A DNA stretch of 64,000 bases from contig NZ_CAADXO010000005.1 in NCBI RefSeq assembly GCF_900753045.1, positions 1 through 64,000 on the forward strand, read 5' to 3'. Of the stretch, positions 45,366-54,212 are shown in pieces. Below the pieces are notes generated by a model that searched no databases, had not been told where the DNA came from, and saw nothing but the letters and a program-made list of their open reading frames with translations. A program made the translations under genes and the position numbers. This stretch comes from an uncultured Phascolarctobacterium sp. (GTDB lineage: Bacteria; Bacillota; Negativicutes; Acidaminococcales; Acidaminococcaceae). How positions within the stretch are numbered: position 1 is the stretch's first letter; the number at the start of each line of letters is the position of its first letter.

Positions 45366-46298
45366 TTAGCGCTTCTTTAATCCCAGTATTTCCTCCGGCA
45401 GCTGTGCCAGCGTAATGGCTGCAAAAACCAGAGCGCAGCCAAAGATTTCACGGCTGCTCATAGCCTGTCCCAAAATAAGCCAGCCACTTAAAAGCGCAAA
45501 GGCTGATTCCAGACTCATCAGCATGCAGGCAACCAAGGAGCTGACATGCTTCTGGCCGACAATCTGCAGCGTGTAGGCTACACCGCTGGACATAATACCG
45601 GCATAGGCGATAGGTGCCCAGCCTGCAATGATATTATCCAGTGACGGTGATTCAAAAATAAACATCAGCACACCGTTGACCACGGTGCAGGTCATAAATT
45701 GTATGAGTGAAAGGCGCACGCCGTCAAGATTTTTAATGATATTTTCTATGGCGATAATCTGTGCAGCGAAGCAGAAGGCACAGATGAGGGTGTATAAATC
45801 ACCTTTGTTGATAGAGAAGCCTTCGTTGATGCAGATAAAGTACATGCCTATAGCTGCTACGACAACGCTGAGGCCCTGCAGCAGGGAAACGGAGCGACGG
45901 TAGAAGATATAGCTCAAAACAGGTACTAGAATTATATAGAGTGCTGTGATAAAGCCGCTTTTGCCTACGGTAGTGTACATAATGCCAAGCTGCTGGAAAA
46001 AACATGCGAGTGAGAGGAAAAGACCACAGGTGATGCCGCCCTTAAGCAGACGGTCTTTATAAACAGGATCATCACTGCCTAAAACAGTAAAGCGCTTACC
46101 TGCAGCTTTGTCGAACAATAGGCAACAGCCGAACAAAAATATAGTAGCCAAAACACTGCGCGCGCAGTTGAAGGTTAACGGTTCGGCGTAATCGCCGCCG
46201 ACGCTTTGCGCGATAAAGGCAGTACCCCAGATGAAGGCACATAAGGTGAGCATGAGAACTCCGCGTGTACTGTGATTATTTGCTGATGAATTATTCAT
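45366..46298 (-). CDS. EamA/DMT family transporter
   Basis: 310 residues with ten hydrophobic segments in two EamA repeats (CAFIWGTAFIAQSVGGDY near residue 20; SLESAFALLSGWLILGQ near residue 275). Inner-membrane exporter or importer of small metabolites such as amino acids; the substrate is unknown. ATG at 46298 follows AGGGGTG. Promoter at 46337-46366. Confidence 0.88.
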   Translation of the reverse strand: MNNSSANNHSTRGVLMLTLCAFIWGTAFIAQSVGGDYAEPLTFNCARSVLATIFLFGCCLLFDKAAGKRFTVLGSDDPVYKDRLLKGGITCGLFLSLACFFQQLGIMYTTVGKSGFITALYIILVPVLSYIFYRRSVSLLQGLSVVVAAIGMYFICINEGFSINKGDLYTLICAFCFAAQIIAIENIIKNLDGVRLSLIQFMTCTVVNGVLMFIFESPSLDNIIAGWAPIAYAGIMSSGVAYTLQIVGQKHVSSLVACMLMSLESAFALLSGWLILGQAMSSREIFGCALVFAAITLAQLPEEILGLKKR

Positions 46299-46336
46299 AA
46301 ACAACACCCCTATAACAAAACAATAAGATGAAAATA

Positions 46337-46366
46337 ATTATACCATATTTTGCAGTGCGTGTACAA
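46337..46366 (-). promoter_or_regulatory. Promoter of the EamA gene
   Basis: Reverse strand: TTGTAC (46361-46366), 18-bp spacer, TATAAT (46337-46342). Confidence 0.6.
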
Positions 46367-46525
46367 AGGTAACAGCTTGAAAAAACGCCGTCAGAGGGAT
46401 AATTTTGAGTTGCTTTTCTGCGGAACATTTCCTCTCGCAGGACTTTTTTGTAAAGCGATTAGCTGAAAATGTAAAAAATAAAGCTAAGTGCTAAATTGGC
46501 GAAAAAATCGTCTACAATCAAATTT

Positions 46526-46572
46526 ATCAACATATTGATGAATTTATCTTTGACACCCACGACATATTGTGG
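46526..46572 (+). promoter_or_regulatory. Candidate NrdR box pair upstream of nrdD
   Basis: Two palindromes share the core ACATATTG: ATCAACATATTGAT (46526-46539) and CCACGACATATTGTGG (46557-46572). The cores are 32 bp apart, three helical turns, the usual spacing of NrdR box pairs. The second overlaps the promoter spacer, so binding would repress. Confidence 0.6.
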
Positions 46573-46578
46573 TAGAAT
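46550..46578 (+). promoter_or_regulatory. Promoter of nrdD
   Basis: TTGACA at 46550-46555, 17-bp spacer, TAGAAT at 46573-46578. Confidence 0.82.
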
Positions 46579-46594
46579 AAAGCTACCGAAAATG

Positions 46595-46661
46595 CTACGC
46601 TTAACCGTAGCTGTTTTTTATGAAGAGTACAAGGCTTTGACCGTTACGGTCAGAGCCTTGA
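46595..46661 (+). promoter_or_regulatory. Terminator-like hairpin and second stem-loop in the nrdD leader
   Basis: CTACG pairs with CGTAG, then CTGTTTTTTATG (to 46621): an intrinsic-terminator shape about 15 nt into the transcript. A strong AAGGCTTTGACCG/CGGTCAGAGCCTT hairpin without T-run follows (46631-46661). The rest of the 185-nt leader shows nothing I recognise. Confidence 0.55.
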
Positions 46662-46770
46662 ATAACGTATAGGTGTATTTTAAGAATAACTTATGGATTT
46701 TTGCTCTTAGTTCTTATACGAATATATGGATTTATAACTTTAATTTTACAGGAAAGGATGCTGAAAGGTT

Positions 46771-48897
46771 ATGAAAGTAATTAAGCGCGATGGCACAACA
46801 GTAGATTTTGATGCCGCAAAGATTGTCGTTGCTATTCAAAAAGCCAATGCTGCCGTAGAACCGGAATTTCGTATTGAGGAGGAGCAGATTCAAGATATTG
46901 CTGCTAATGTCCAAAATCGTAACCGCATGCGTCTGCTTGTAGAAGATATTCAGGATATGGTAGAGCATAGCCTGATGGATGCAGGTAAATTTGAGCTGGC
47001 AAAGCAGTATATTATTTACCGTTATAAACGTGCTCTGGTGCGTAAGGCCAACACTACCGACGATTCTATTCTGTCCTTAATCCGCAACAGCAATAAGGAC
47101 GTTATGGAAGAAAACAGTAATAAAAATGCAACTATGGCTGCTACTCAGCGCGACCTGATTGCCGGTGAGGTTTCCAAGGATCTGACGAAGCGTATTATGC
47201 TGCCGGCAAAGATTTCTAAGGCGCATGAAGAAGGCGTGCTGCATTTCCATGATGCTGACTATTTTATTCAGCCTATTTTCAACTGTTGCCTGATTAATAT
47301 CGGCGATATGTTGGATAACGGCACGGTTATGAACGGCAAAATGATTGAAAGCCCTAAAAGCTTCCAGGTTGCCTGCACCGTTATGACACAGATTATTGCA
47401 TCTGTTGCTTCCAGCCAGTACGGCGGTCAGTCTGTTGATATCCGTCATCTGGGCAAATATCTGCGTAAGAGCTACGAAAAGTTTAAAAAGAGCATCAAGG
47501 AAACCTCCGGAGGCAACATTGATGACGAAACTCTGGAGCGTCTGACAAACGAGCGCCTGCGCTACGAGCTGAAGGGTGGCGTACAGACTATTCAGTATCA
47601 GATTAATACCTTGATGACTACCAATGGTCAATCTCCGTTTGTTACCCTGTTTTTGAACCTGCAGAAGGATGATCCGTATCTGAAGGAAAACGCTATGATT
47701 GTGGAAGAAATTCTGCGCCAGCGTCTGCAGGGCATCAAAAATGATAAGGGCGTTTACGTAACCCCGGCCTTCCCGAAGCTGGTTTATGTTCTGGATGAGC
47801 ATAACTGCTTGAAGGGCGGCAAGTACGACTATATTACACGTCTGGCAGTAAAATGCAGCGCTAAGCGTATGTATCCTGATTATATCAGCGCTAAGAAGAT
47901 GCGTGAAAACTACGAAGGCAATGTTTTCTCCCCGATGGGCTGCCGCAGCTTCCTGTCTCCCTGGAAGGATGAAAACGGTAACTATAAATTTGAAGGTCGC
48001 TTCAATCAGGGCGTAGTTTCTCTGAACCTGCCGCAGATTGGTATTGTTGCCAAGGGCGATGAACAGAAGTTCTGGAAGCTGCTGGATGAGCGTCTGGAGC
48101 TGTGCTTTGAAGCGCTAATGTGCCGTCACAATGCGCTGAAGGGCATTAAGAGCGATGTCAGCCCTGTACATTGGCAGTATGGTGCTATTGCTCGTCTGGG
48201 TAAGGGTGAGACCATTGATAAATATTTGGAAAACGGTTATTCTACCATTTCTCTTGGCTATATCGGCCTTTATGAGCTGACCAAGCTGATGAAAGGTGTA
48301 AGCCATACCGATCCTGCAGGCGAGGATTTTGCCCTGCGCGTTATGAACCGTCTGCGCGGTGCCTGCGATAAATGGAAGGCACAGACTGGCCTTGGCTTCG
48401 GTCTGTATGGTACACCGGCAGAAAGCCTTTGCTACCGCTTCGCACGTATCGACAAGGAACGTTTCGGCACGATTGAGGATGTTACCGATAAGGGCTACTA
48501 TACTAACTCCTATCATGTTGACGTACGTGAGAAAATTGATGCTTTCAGCAAATTTAAATTTGAAAGCCAGTTCCAGAATATTTCCTCCGGCGGTGCGATT
48601 TCTTATGTAGAAATTCCTAATATGCGTCACAATACCGAAGCATTGGAAGAGGTTGTCAAATTCATTTATGATAACATCCAGTATGCGGAGTTTAATACTA
48701 AATCCGATTACTGCCATGTTTGCGGCTTTGACGGTGAAATTACTATTAATGATGATAATGAGTGGGAATGCCCCGCATGCCACAACAAGGATCATTCCAA
48801 GATGACGGTTATCCGCCGTACCTGCGGTTATCTGGGAGAGAACTTCTGGAATGTAGGCAAGACTAAAGAAATTAAAGCCAGAGTAATGCATCTGTAA
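46771..48897 (+). CDS. nrdD: Anaerobic ribonucleoside-triphosphate reductase
   Basis: Class III reductase that makes dNTPs under anaerobic conditions with a glycyl radical. 708 residues: N-terminal ATP-cone (VIKRDGTTVDFDAAKIVVAIQKA), catalytic Cys-containing core, a C-terminal zinc site (CHVCGFDGE and CPACH) and the radical loop RRTCGYLGE with Gly near residue 685. NrdG follows after 18 bp. Probable NrdR operators lie at the promoter. Confidence 0.97.
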   Translation: MKVIKRDGTTVDFDAAKIVVAIQKANAAVEPEFRIEEEQIQDIAANVQNRNRMRLLVEDIQDMVEHSLMDAGKFELAKQYIIYRYKRALVRKANTTDDSILSLIRNSNKDVMEENSNKNATMAATQRDLIAGEVSKDLTKRIMLPAKISKAHEEGVLHFHDADYFIQPIFNCCLINIGDMLDNGTVMNGKMIESPKSFQVACTVMTQIIASVASSQYGGQSVDIRHLGKYLRKSYEKFKKSIKETSGGNIDDETLERLTNERLRYELKGGVQTIQYQINTLMTTNGQSPFVTLFLNLQKDDPYLKENAMIVEEILRQRLQGIKNDKGVYVTPAFPKLVYVLDEHNCLKGGKYDYITRLAVKCSAKRMYPDYISAKKMRENYEGNVFSPMGCRSFLSPWKDENGNYKFEGRFNQGVVSLNLPQIGIVAKGDEQKFWKLLDERLELCFEALMCRHNALKGIKSDVSPVHWQYGAIARLGKGETIDKYLENGYSTISLGYIGLYELTKLMKGVSHTDPAGEDFALRVMNRLRGACDKWKAQTGLGFGLYGTPAESLCYRFARIDKERFGTIEDVTDKGYYTNSYHVDVREKIDAFSKFKFESQFQNISSGGAISYVEIPNMRHNTEALEEVVKFIYDNIQYAEFNTKSDYCHVCGFDGEITINDDNEWECPACHNKDHSKMTVIRRTCGYLGENFWNVGKTKEIKARVMHL

Positions 48898-48915
48898 TTT
48901 GCGAGGTGAGGGCGT

Positions 48916-49455
48916 ATGAATTACGCAGAAATAAAAAATCTGGATATTGCTAACGGACCGGGCTTGCGTGTATCGTTGTTTGTCAGCGGCTGTACACATC
49001 ATTGCAAGGGCTGCTTTAACCCGGAGTCCTGGAATTTTAATTACGGTCAGCCATTTACGGAAGCAACGCAAGAGCATTTGCTGGAGCTGTTGGAGAACGA
49101 GCATATCCGCGGCCTGTCGCTTTTGGGCGGTGAACCTTTCGAGCCTGCCAATCAGGCGGCGCTGCTGCCGTTCCTGCGCAAGGTAAGAGCACGCTTCCCC
49201 AAGAAGGATATCTGGTGCTACAGCGGTTATAATTTCGAAAAGGATATGCTGACAGGTAACCTGGGACCTTGGGAAATTACCGAAGAAATGCTGTCCTATA
49301 TTGATGTACTGGTGGACGGAGAATTTAAGCTGGAGCTGAAGAATCCTAATCTGCGCTTTCGCGGCAGCGAAAACCAACGCGTTATCCTGGTGCAGGAATC
49401 GTTGAAGGCAGACGGCATTGTACAATGGGATGACGGCGAGGGCTTGAGCATCTGA
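48916..49455 (+). CDS. nrdG: NrdD-activating radical SAM protein
   Basis: Generates the glycyl radical on NrdD with AdoMet. 179 residues, radical SAM triad CTHHCKGC (CxxxCxxC) near residue 30 and the GGEPF motif. Cytoplasmic, co-transcribed with nrdD. Confidence 0.95.
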   Translation: MNYAEIKNLDIANGPGLRVSLFVSGCTHHCKGCFNPESWNFNYGQPFTEATQEHLLELLENEHIRGLSLLGGEPFEPANQAALLPFLRKVRARFPKKDIWCYSGYNFEKDMLTGNLGPWEITEEMLSYIDVLVDGEFKLELKNPNLRFRGSENQRVILVQESLKADGIVQWDDGEGLSI

Positions 49456-49528
49456 TAAGCAGTGCATTTACAAATTTGTAAAAAGTAAAGCATTCCGGCT
49501 CGCAGGAGCAGGGATGCCCGGAAAAAGA

Positions 49529-49567
49529 AATAGCATTGTCGGTCTTAGCAGGACTGACAATGCTATT
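49529..49567. terminator. Bidirectional terminator between nrdG and the HD-GYP gene
   Basis: AATAGCATTGTC pairs with GACAATGCTATT and an inner GGTC/GACT part. It overlaps the stop codon of the reverse-strand gene and has a T-rich tail on both strands. Confidence 0.85.
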
Positions 49568-50180
49568 TTAATTGTGTGCGTAAAGATTGTGGAATAACAG
49601 ATTCGATAAAGGCTTTGACGATTGCCGGTTCAAAATCAAGACCGGCCTTGTTCTGCAGCTCGATGATAGCGTCGGCGTGAGTTTTTTGCCAATGCTGGGT
49701 ACATGGGTTCAGGTTGCGGTCATAATAATTGGCTACGGCAACTATGCGTGCGCCGATAGGGATGTTCTGTCCCTTCAGGCGTTTTGGATAACCGGTGCCG
49801 TCCCATTTTTCGTGGTGCGCACGGATGATATCGCTGATGGTATCGAAGCCGGGAATATTTTCCAGCATGCTGGCGCCGGCGATGCAGTGACGTTTATAAA
49901 TAGACTGCTCGCGCGTAGAAAGAAACGGCAGCTTAGCCAAAATAATATTGGGTACGGAAAGCTGACCGATATCATGCAGCAGCGCTGCTGTTTTTATCTG
50001 CGAAACCTCGCTGGCAGGCAGGCCGAGCTTAGCGGCAGTGCTGGCAGAATAATTGGCAACCTGCTGGCTGTGCAGATAAATTTCCCTATTTTTAATTTCC
50101 AGCATTCTTAAATAGAACTCGCAGATATCCTTCGTCAGGCGAGCATCCGCAAAGTCCAGACATTGTGGTATAGCAATCAT
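49563..50180 (-). CDS. HD-GYP domain phosphohydrolase
   Basis: 205 residues of almost only an HD-GYP domain: HD pair in LLHDIGQ near residue 69, HHEKWDGTGYP near residue 123 (the full GYP signature). Such domains hydrolyse cyclic di-GMP or related cyclic dinucleotides. No sensor domain is attached. Cytoplasmic. It diverges from the probable 6S RNA gene. Confidence 0.85.
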   Translation of the reverse strand: MIAIPQCLDFADARLTKDICEFYLRMLEIKNREIYLHSQQVANYSASTAAKLGLPASEVSQIKTAALLHDIGQLSVPNIILAKLPFLSTREQSIYKRHCIAGASMLENIPGFDTISDIIRAHHEKWDGTGYPKRLKGQNIPIGARIVAVANYYDRNLNPCTQHWQKTHADAIIELQNKAGLDFEPAIVKAFIESVIPQSLRTQLK

Positions 50181-50269
50181 AAAGTGTGTTTCCTTTTTTT
50201 CCGTTCAATATTGAGTACCAATAGTATAGCACTTTTTGACAAAAGATAAAAGTATGCAGAGCTATTGAC

Positions 50270-50298
50270 TTGCAAAAAAAATTTTTTCCCATTATAAT
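50270..50298 (+). promoter_or_regulatory. Promoter of the probable 6S RNA
   Basis: TTGCAA (50270-50275), 17-bp spacer, perfect TATAAT (50293-50298). Confidence 0.65.
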
Positions 50299-50303
50299 AG
50301 ATA

Positions 50304-50522
50304 GGACAACTCAGGTCTGTGGTTGCAAGTCGATGCCAGTTGCAGGCGAAACGATCCACGTAAGCAGCAAAATTTTGCTGTGAGCACGGTGCAGCTTAGA
50401 AGTAAGTCCTGCCGCAAAAAATTATGGGCGAGAGAGGTAGTAGTGGGGAGCGGAATGCTTAGGAGCGAACCTTCCAGCAGGCGAGTGTGGGGGCGAAAAC
50501 CAGGTCAGCTGAGTTGTTTTTT
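50304..50522 (+). ncRNA. ssrS: Probable 6S RNA
   Basis: About 219 nt without an ORF, with its own promoter. The ends pair perfectly (ACAACTCAG at 50306-50314 with CTGAGTTGT at 50509-50517), and a T-run follows. Inner segments pair in the same order (GGTT with AACC; CCACG with GTGTGG), with a CAGCAAAA/TTTTGCTG hairpin near the middle. Size and rod shape with a central unpaired area fit 6S RNA, which binds the sigma-A holoenzyme, but primary sequence is too variable for certainty; RNase P and tmRNA were excluded by missing cores. Confidence 0.55.
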
Positions 50523-50605
50523 GTTACCTAAATTACAGTTTGCTGCATTTTGAAAAAAAATGCAGTAAATTTTTATTTTTATACCGATTTTTTTCATAAA
50601 AATAC

Positions 50606-50634
50606 TTTACCTTGCGGGAATTTAGGTATATAAT
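50606..50634 (+). promoter_or_regulatory. Promoter of the amino acid ABC transporter operon
   Basis: TATAAT at 50629-50634 with TTTACC at 50606-50611, 17-bp spacer. Confidence 0.65.
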
Positions 50635-50680
50635 GTACCTATCTCAAAATTGGCGTACAATATCGAAGGGGGAAATGATG

Positions 50681-51457
50681 ATGAAGAAGATTTTGTTTTT
50701 AGTTATGGCAGTTCTGGCTGCTGCTTCTATGATGATTGCCGGCTGTGGCGGTGGCGATAAAAAAGCTGCTGAACCGGAAAAGGTACTGCGTGTAGGTACA
50801 GAGCCTACCTTTGCTCCTTTTGAATTCCAAAAAGAGGGCAGCAAAAGCTATGACGGTTTTGACATGGATCTGGCACGTGCTATCGGCAAGCAAATGGGCT
50901 ACAAGGTTGAAATTGTCAGCATGGGCTTTGACGCATTGATTCCGGCACTGAACTCCGGCAACATTGATGTTATTGCTGCAGGCATGAGCATTAATGAAGA
51001 ACGTCAAAAGGCTGTTACCTTCTCTGAACCTTATTATACTTCCGGCCTGATCGTTATGGTAAATAAGGACAACAACGAAGTTAAGAGCGTTAAAGATCTG
51101 GAAGGCAAACGTATTGCCTGCCAAATCGGTACTACCGGTGAAAAAAATGCCAGAAACGTTGCTAACGCTAAAGTAACTGCTTTCAACACTAATGATGAAG
51201 CTGTTATGGAACTGAAAAACAAAGGCGTTGATGCTATTATCAATGATAGTCCTGTAGTTGGTTATTACCTGGCACAGGGCGGCAACACCAGCATGAAGAC
51301 TGTTGGCGATATCATGGAAGCAGAGCAATACGGTCTGGCTGTTAAAAAAGGCAATGATAAGCTTGCGGGCGAAATCAACAAGGCTTTGGCTGAGTTGAAG
51401 AAAAATGGTGAATATGACAAGATTTACAAAACCTGGTTTGGTGAAGTAAAGAAATAA
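50681..51457 (+). CDS. Amino acid ABC transporter substrate-binding lipoprotein 1
   Basis: 258 residues with a lipoprotein signal peptide and lipobox IAGC near residue 21; the mature protein is anchored and faces the periplasm. The SBP_bac_3 fold is seen from VLRVGTEPTFAPFEF, GFDMDLARAIGKQMG and ALIPALNSGNIDVIAAGMSI. It binds polar amino acids. ATG 50681 is preferred of three adjacent ATGs because of spacing to AAGGGGG. A paralogue of similar sequence follows. Confidence 0.92.
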   Translation: MKKILFLVMAVLAAASMMIAGCGGGDKKAAEPEKVLRVGTEPTFAPFEFQKEGSKSYDGFDMDLARAIGKQMGYKVEIVSMGFDALIPALNSGNIDVIAAGMSINEERQKAVTFSEPYYTSGLIVMVNKDNNEVKSVKDLEGKRIACQIGTTGEKNARNVANAKVTAFNTNDEAVMELKNKGVDAIINDSPVVGYYLAQGGNTSMKTVGDIMEAEQYGLAVKKGNDKLAGEINKALAELKKNGEYDKIYKTWFGEVKK

Positions 51458-51470
51458 TATTTTGTTCACT

Positions 51471-51512
51471 ACGGAGCACGACAGGGTTTAATTGCCGGAC
51501 GTGCTCCGTTTG
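51471..51512 (+). terminator. Hairpin between the two binding-protein genes
   Basis: Perfect 10-bp stem ACGGAGCACG and complement, followed by TTTGATATT. It may cause partial termination and so set the ratio of the first binding protein to the rest. Confidence 0.6.
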
Positions 51513-51554
51513 ATATTAAAAATTAGAAAAGAAAAAAATGAGGGGGACCAACAA

Positions 51555-52322
51555 ATGAAAAAGGTATTAGTATTTTTAATGATGGCTATTATGGCCTGCA
51601 GCATGCTGCTGACCGGCTGCGGCGGTGAGGAAAAAAAGGCTGCTGACAGCGCTAAGGTTTTGCGTGTCGGCACTGAGCCTGTATTTGCACCGTTTGAATT
51701 TCCTAAGGAAGGCAGCAAGGATCTGACCGGCTTTGATATTGAGCTGATTGAAGCTCTTGGCAAGCAAATGGGCTACAAGGTTGAAATGGTAAGCATGGGC
51801 TTCGATGCTTTGATTCCGGCGCTGAATTCCAACAATATTGATGTTGCTATTGCCGGTATGACCATTACCGATGAGCGTAAAAAGGTTGTTGATTTTACTG
51901 AATCCTATTATACCTCCGGTCTGATGATCATGGTACGTAAAGACAGCAATGTAAAATCCATCGATGATTTGAAGGGCAAAACTATTGCCTGCCAAATCGG
52001 TACTACCGGTGAAAACAAATCCAGAACTGTTGAAGGTGCTAAAGTAAAGGCATTCAATACTCAGGACGAGGCTTCTCTGGAGCTGAAAAACGGCGGCGCT
52101 GATGCTGTAATCGGTGATGCACCAGTTATTGAATACTATATGACCAAAGCAGGCAAGGACTTTGCTAAAACTGTTGGTGAAAGAATGGAAGCTGAGCCTT
52201 ATGGTATTGCTGTTAAAAAAGGCAGCAAGCTGGCCGGCGATTTAAATAAAGCTTTAGCTGAATTGAAAAAGAGCGGCGAATATGATAAGCTTTATACTAA
52301 ATGGTTTGGAGAGAAAAAATAA
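51555..52322 (+). CDS. Amino acid ABC transporter substrate-binding lipoprotein 2
   Basis: 255 residues; ATG at 51555 with AGGGGGAC upstream gives MKKVLVFLMMAIMACSMLLTGC with a lipobox LTGC. Same SBP_bac_3 fold and about the same length as the preceding gene (for example ALIPALNSNNIDVAIAGM), so the pair arose by tandem duplication. Different ligand-facing stretches suggest different specificities feeding one permease. Confidence 0.92.
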   Translation: MKKVLVFLMMAIMACSMLLTGCGGEEKKAADSAKVLRVGTEPVFAPFEFPKEGSKDLTGFDIELIEALGKQMGYKVEMVSMGFDALIPALNSNNIDVAIAGMTITDERKKVVDFTESYYTSGLMIMVRKDSNVKSIDDLKGKTIACQIGTTGENKSRTVEGAKVKAFNTQDEASLELKNGGADAVIGDAPVIEYYMTKAGKDFAKTVGERMEAEPYGIAVKKGSKLAGDLNKALAELKKSGEYDKLYTKWFGEKK

Positions 52323-52374
52323 GCAGTGGTTATCTCCGGCCTGAAACTAAGAATTTAGAAGGGATTGGGAGAAT

Positions 52375-53025
52375 ATGAATTTTGAGCTTATGGCAAATTC
52401 GTTTCCGCTTTTGCTGGCCGGTGCCGCTATTACCGTAGAGATTACGGCAATGAGCGTTACCTTCGGTCTGCTGATTGGCTGCATGATCGGTATTGCACGT
52501 TTGTGCAGCATTAAGCCGTTGCGTTATTTTGCCAATGTTTATGTCGATTTTATCCGCGGCACTCCGTTGCTGGTACAAATCTTCCTCGTGTATTTTGCGT
52601 TGCCTAACATTATCGGCAGCCGTGTTGATCCGTTTGTGGCGGCAATTTCCGCCTGCTCTATCAACAGTGGTGCGTATGTTGCCGAAATCTTCCGTGCCGG
52701 CATCCAGTCTATCGACAAGGGCCAGATGGAAGCAGGCCGCAGCCTTGGTATGACATGGGCGCAGACTATGCGCTATATCATCATGCCACAGGCCTTCAAG
52801 CGCATCATTCCGCCTCTGGGCAATGAGTTTATTGCGATGCTGAAGGATTCCTCTCTGGTTTCCGTTATCGGCTTCGAGGAGCTGACACGTCGCGGCCAGC
52901 TGATTATTGCCCGTACCTACGCTTCCTTTGAAATCTGGATGGCTGTAGCTATTATCTATCTGATTATGACCTTTGCTGTTGCAAGGTTCACCGGTTATCT
53001 GGAGCGGAGGTTTGACACGAAATGA
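52375..53025 (+). CDS. Amino acid ABC transporter permease
   Basis: 216 residues of the HisM/GlnP type with five hydrophobic segments. The EAA coupling motif is [29 protein letters not shown] near residue 125. Its last four bases overlap the ATPase start. Inner membrane. Confidence 0.93.
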   Translation: MNFELMANSFPLLLAGAAITVEITAMSVTFGLLIGCMIGIARLCSIKPLRYFANVYVDFIRGTPLLVQIFLVYFALPNIIGSRVDPFVAAISACSINSGAYVAEIFRAGIQSIDKGQMEAGRSLGMTWAQTMRYIIMPQAFKRIIPPLGNEFIAMLKDSSLVSVIGFEELTRRGQLIIARTYASFEIWMAVAIIYLIMTFAVARFTGYLERRFDTK

Positions 53026-53753
53026 GCAAGGAAATGATTATAATCAAAGATTTGAAAAAAAGCTTTGGTGATTTGCACGTACTCAAGGGTGTAAACCTGA
53101 CTATTGCGGAAAAAGAGGTTGTTGTTATTATCGGCCCCAGCGGCAGCGGTAAGAGTACTCTGCTGCGCTGTATCAACTTTTTGGAGGAGCCTACCGGCGG
53201 CAGCATTGTTATCGACGGTATTCCTCTGAACGGTGAGGCTAATATCAACGAAATCCGCAAGGAAGTAGGCATGGTATTCCAGCGCTTTAATCTGTTCCCG
53301 CATATGACTGTTATGCAGAATCTGATGCTGGCACCGATGAAGGTGCGAGGCATTTCTAAGGACGAAGCAGAAAAGACTGCGCATATGTACCTGAAAAAGG
53401 TTGGTATGGAAGACAAAGCCAACAATTATCCCGATCAGCTCAGCGGCGGTCAGCAACAGCGTGTTGCTATTGCGCGTGCGCTGTGCATGAAGCCGAAGGC
53501 TTTGCTGTTTGACGAGCCTACCAGTGCTCTTGACCCGGAAATGGTTAACGAGGTTCTGGATGTTATGAAGCAGCTGGCTAACGAAGGTATGACCATGGCT
53601 GTTGTTACTCACGAAATGGGCTTTGCCCGTGAGGTTGGCGACCGTGTATGCTTCGTAGACGGCGGCAAAATTCTGGAAGAGGGTACTCCGGAAGAAATTT
53701 TTGGTAATCCGAAAGAGGAGCGCACCAAAAACTTCCTGTCCAAGATTTTATAA
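53022..53753 (+). CDS. Amino acid ABC transporter ATP-binding protein (GlnQ-like)
   Basis: 243 residues. Walker [10 protein letters not shown] near residue 38, signature [15 protein letters not shown], Walker [13 protein letters not shown], switch His in [10 protein letters not shown]. The ATGA overlap with the permease couples translation. With one permease gene, the permease probably forms a homodimer. Confidence 0.95.
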   Translation: MSKEMIIIKDLKKSFGDLHVLKGVNLTIAEKEVVVIIGPSGSGKSTLLRCINFLEEPTGGSIVIDGIPLNGEANINEIRKEVGMVFQRFNLFPHMTVMQNLMLAPMKVRGISKDEAEKTAHMYLKKVGMEDKANNYPDQLSGGQQQRVAIARALCMKPKALLFDEPTSALDPEMVNEVLDVMKQLANEGMTMAVVTHEMGFAREVGDRVCFVDGGKILEEGTPEEIFGNPKEERTKNFLSKIL

Positions 53754-53873
53754 GAAAATTAAATATGGGTAAGATGTTTCATGGTGATAATGATTAATCT
53801 ATTCAGCCAACTAACATTGTGCTGATAGAATGATTTTTTTAATAAAATGAAATGTTTTACATTAAAAAGAAGC

Positions 53874-53949
53874 AAAACTCCGCTTTAAGGATGTTGACCT
53901 ATGTATGAGAGATGTTATTTTCATAGGTTACATTAAAGCGGAGTTTTTT
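53874..53949 (+). terminator. Terminator after the amino acid ABC operon
   Basis: AAAACTCCGCTTTAA pairs with TTAAAGCGGAGTTTT over a long loop with a second hairpin (GACCTATG/CATAGGTT), then T-run. Confidence 0.8.
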
Positions 53950-53956
53950 GATTTAT

Positions 53957-54003
53957 CAGGTGCTGTAAGCACCTGCAAGCCAAAAGTACTCGATGTACTT
54001 TTG
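53957..54003 (+). repeat. Two inverted repeats abutting the poly-G promoter
   Basis: CAGGTGC-TGTAA-GCACCTG (53957-53975) and CAAAAGTAC-TCGAT-GTACTTTTG (53981-54003). The second ends one base before the CTTGACG of the promoter. The upstream position of an analogous repeat at the second poly-G promoter suggests a regulator site. Confidence 0.6.
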
Positions 54004-54004
54004 C

Positions 54005-54032
54005 TTGACGGGGGGGGACAACGTGCTATAAT
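54005..54032 (+). promoter_or_regulatory. Poly-G-spacer promoter of the cobalamin/TonB locus
   Basis: TTGACG at 54005-54010, TATAAT at 54027-54032, spacer 16 bp. The spacer opens with a run of eight G (54010-54017). Insertion or loss of one G would move the spacing to 17 or 15. Predicted start near 54039, about 175 nt before the riboswitch. Confidence 0.7.
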
Positions 54033-54212
54033 TCTAGCAGTGACTAATTATGTAATTAAAGTTGTTGTAAAATAAGGAAAAAAGCAAATATATAAAATTA
54101 GTAATTTAGAGAGTTTTGTATGTAAGCATTTTCTTCTTTGAGAAACTGCAAACACTGCATGATATATTGCTATAAAATTTAAGAACCTAACGAGAGAACA
54201 AGAGAATAAAAG

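Noticed and set aside
53957..54040. Invertible promoter (inverton) at the poly-G sites
   Set aside because: The inverted repeats lie on one side of the promoter and do not flank the -10, so inversion would not turn it; slippage in the G run fits better.
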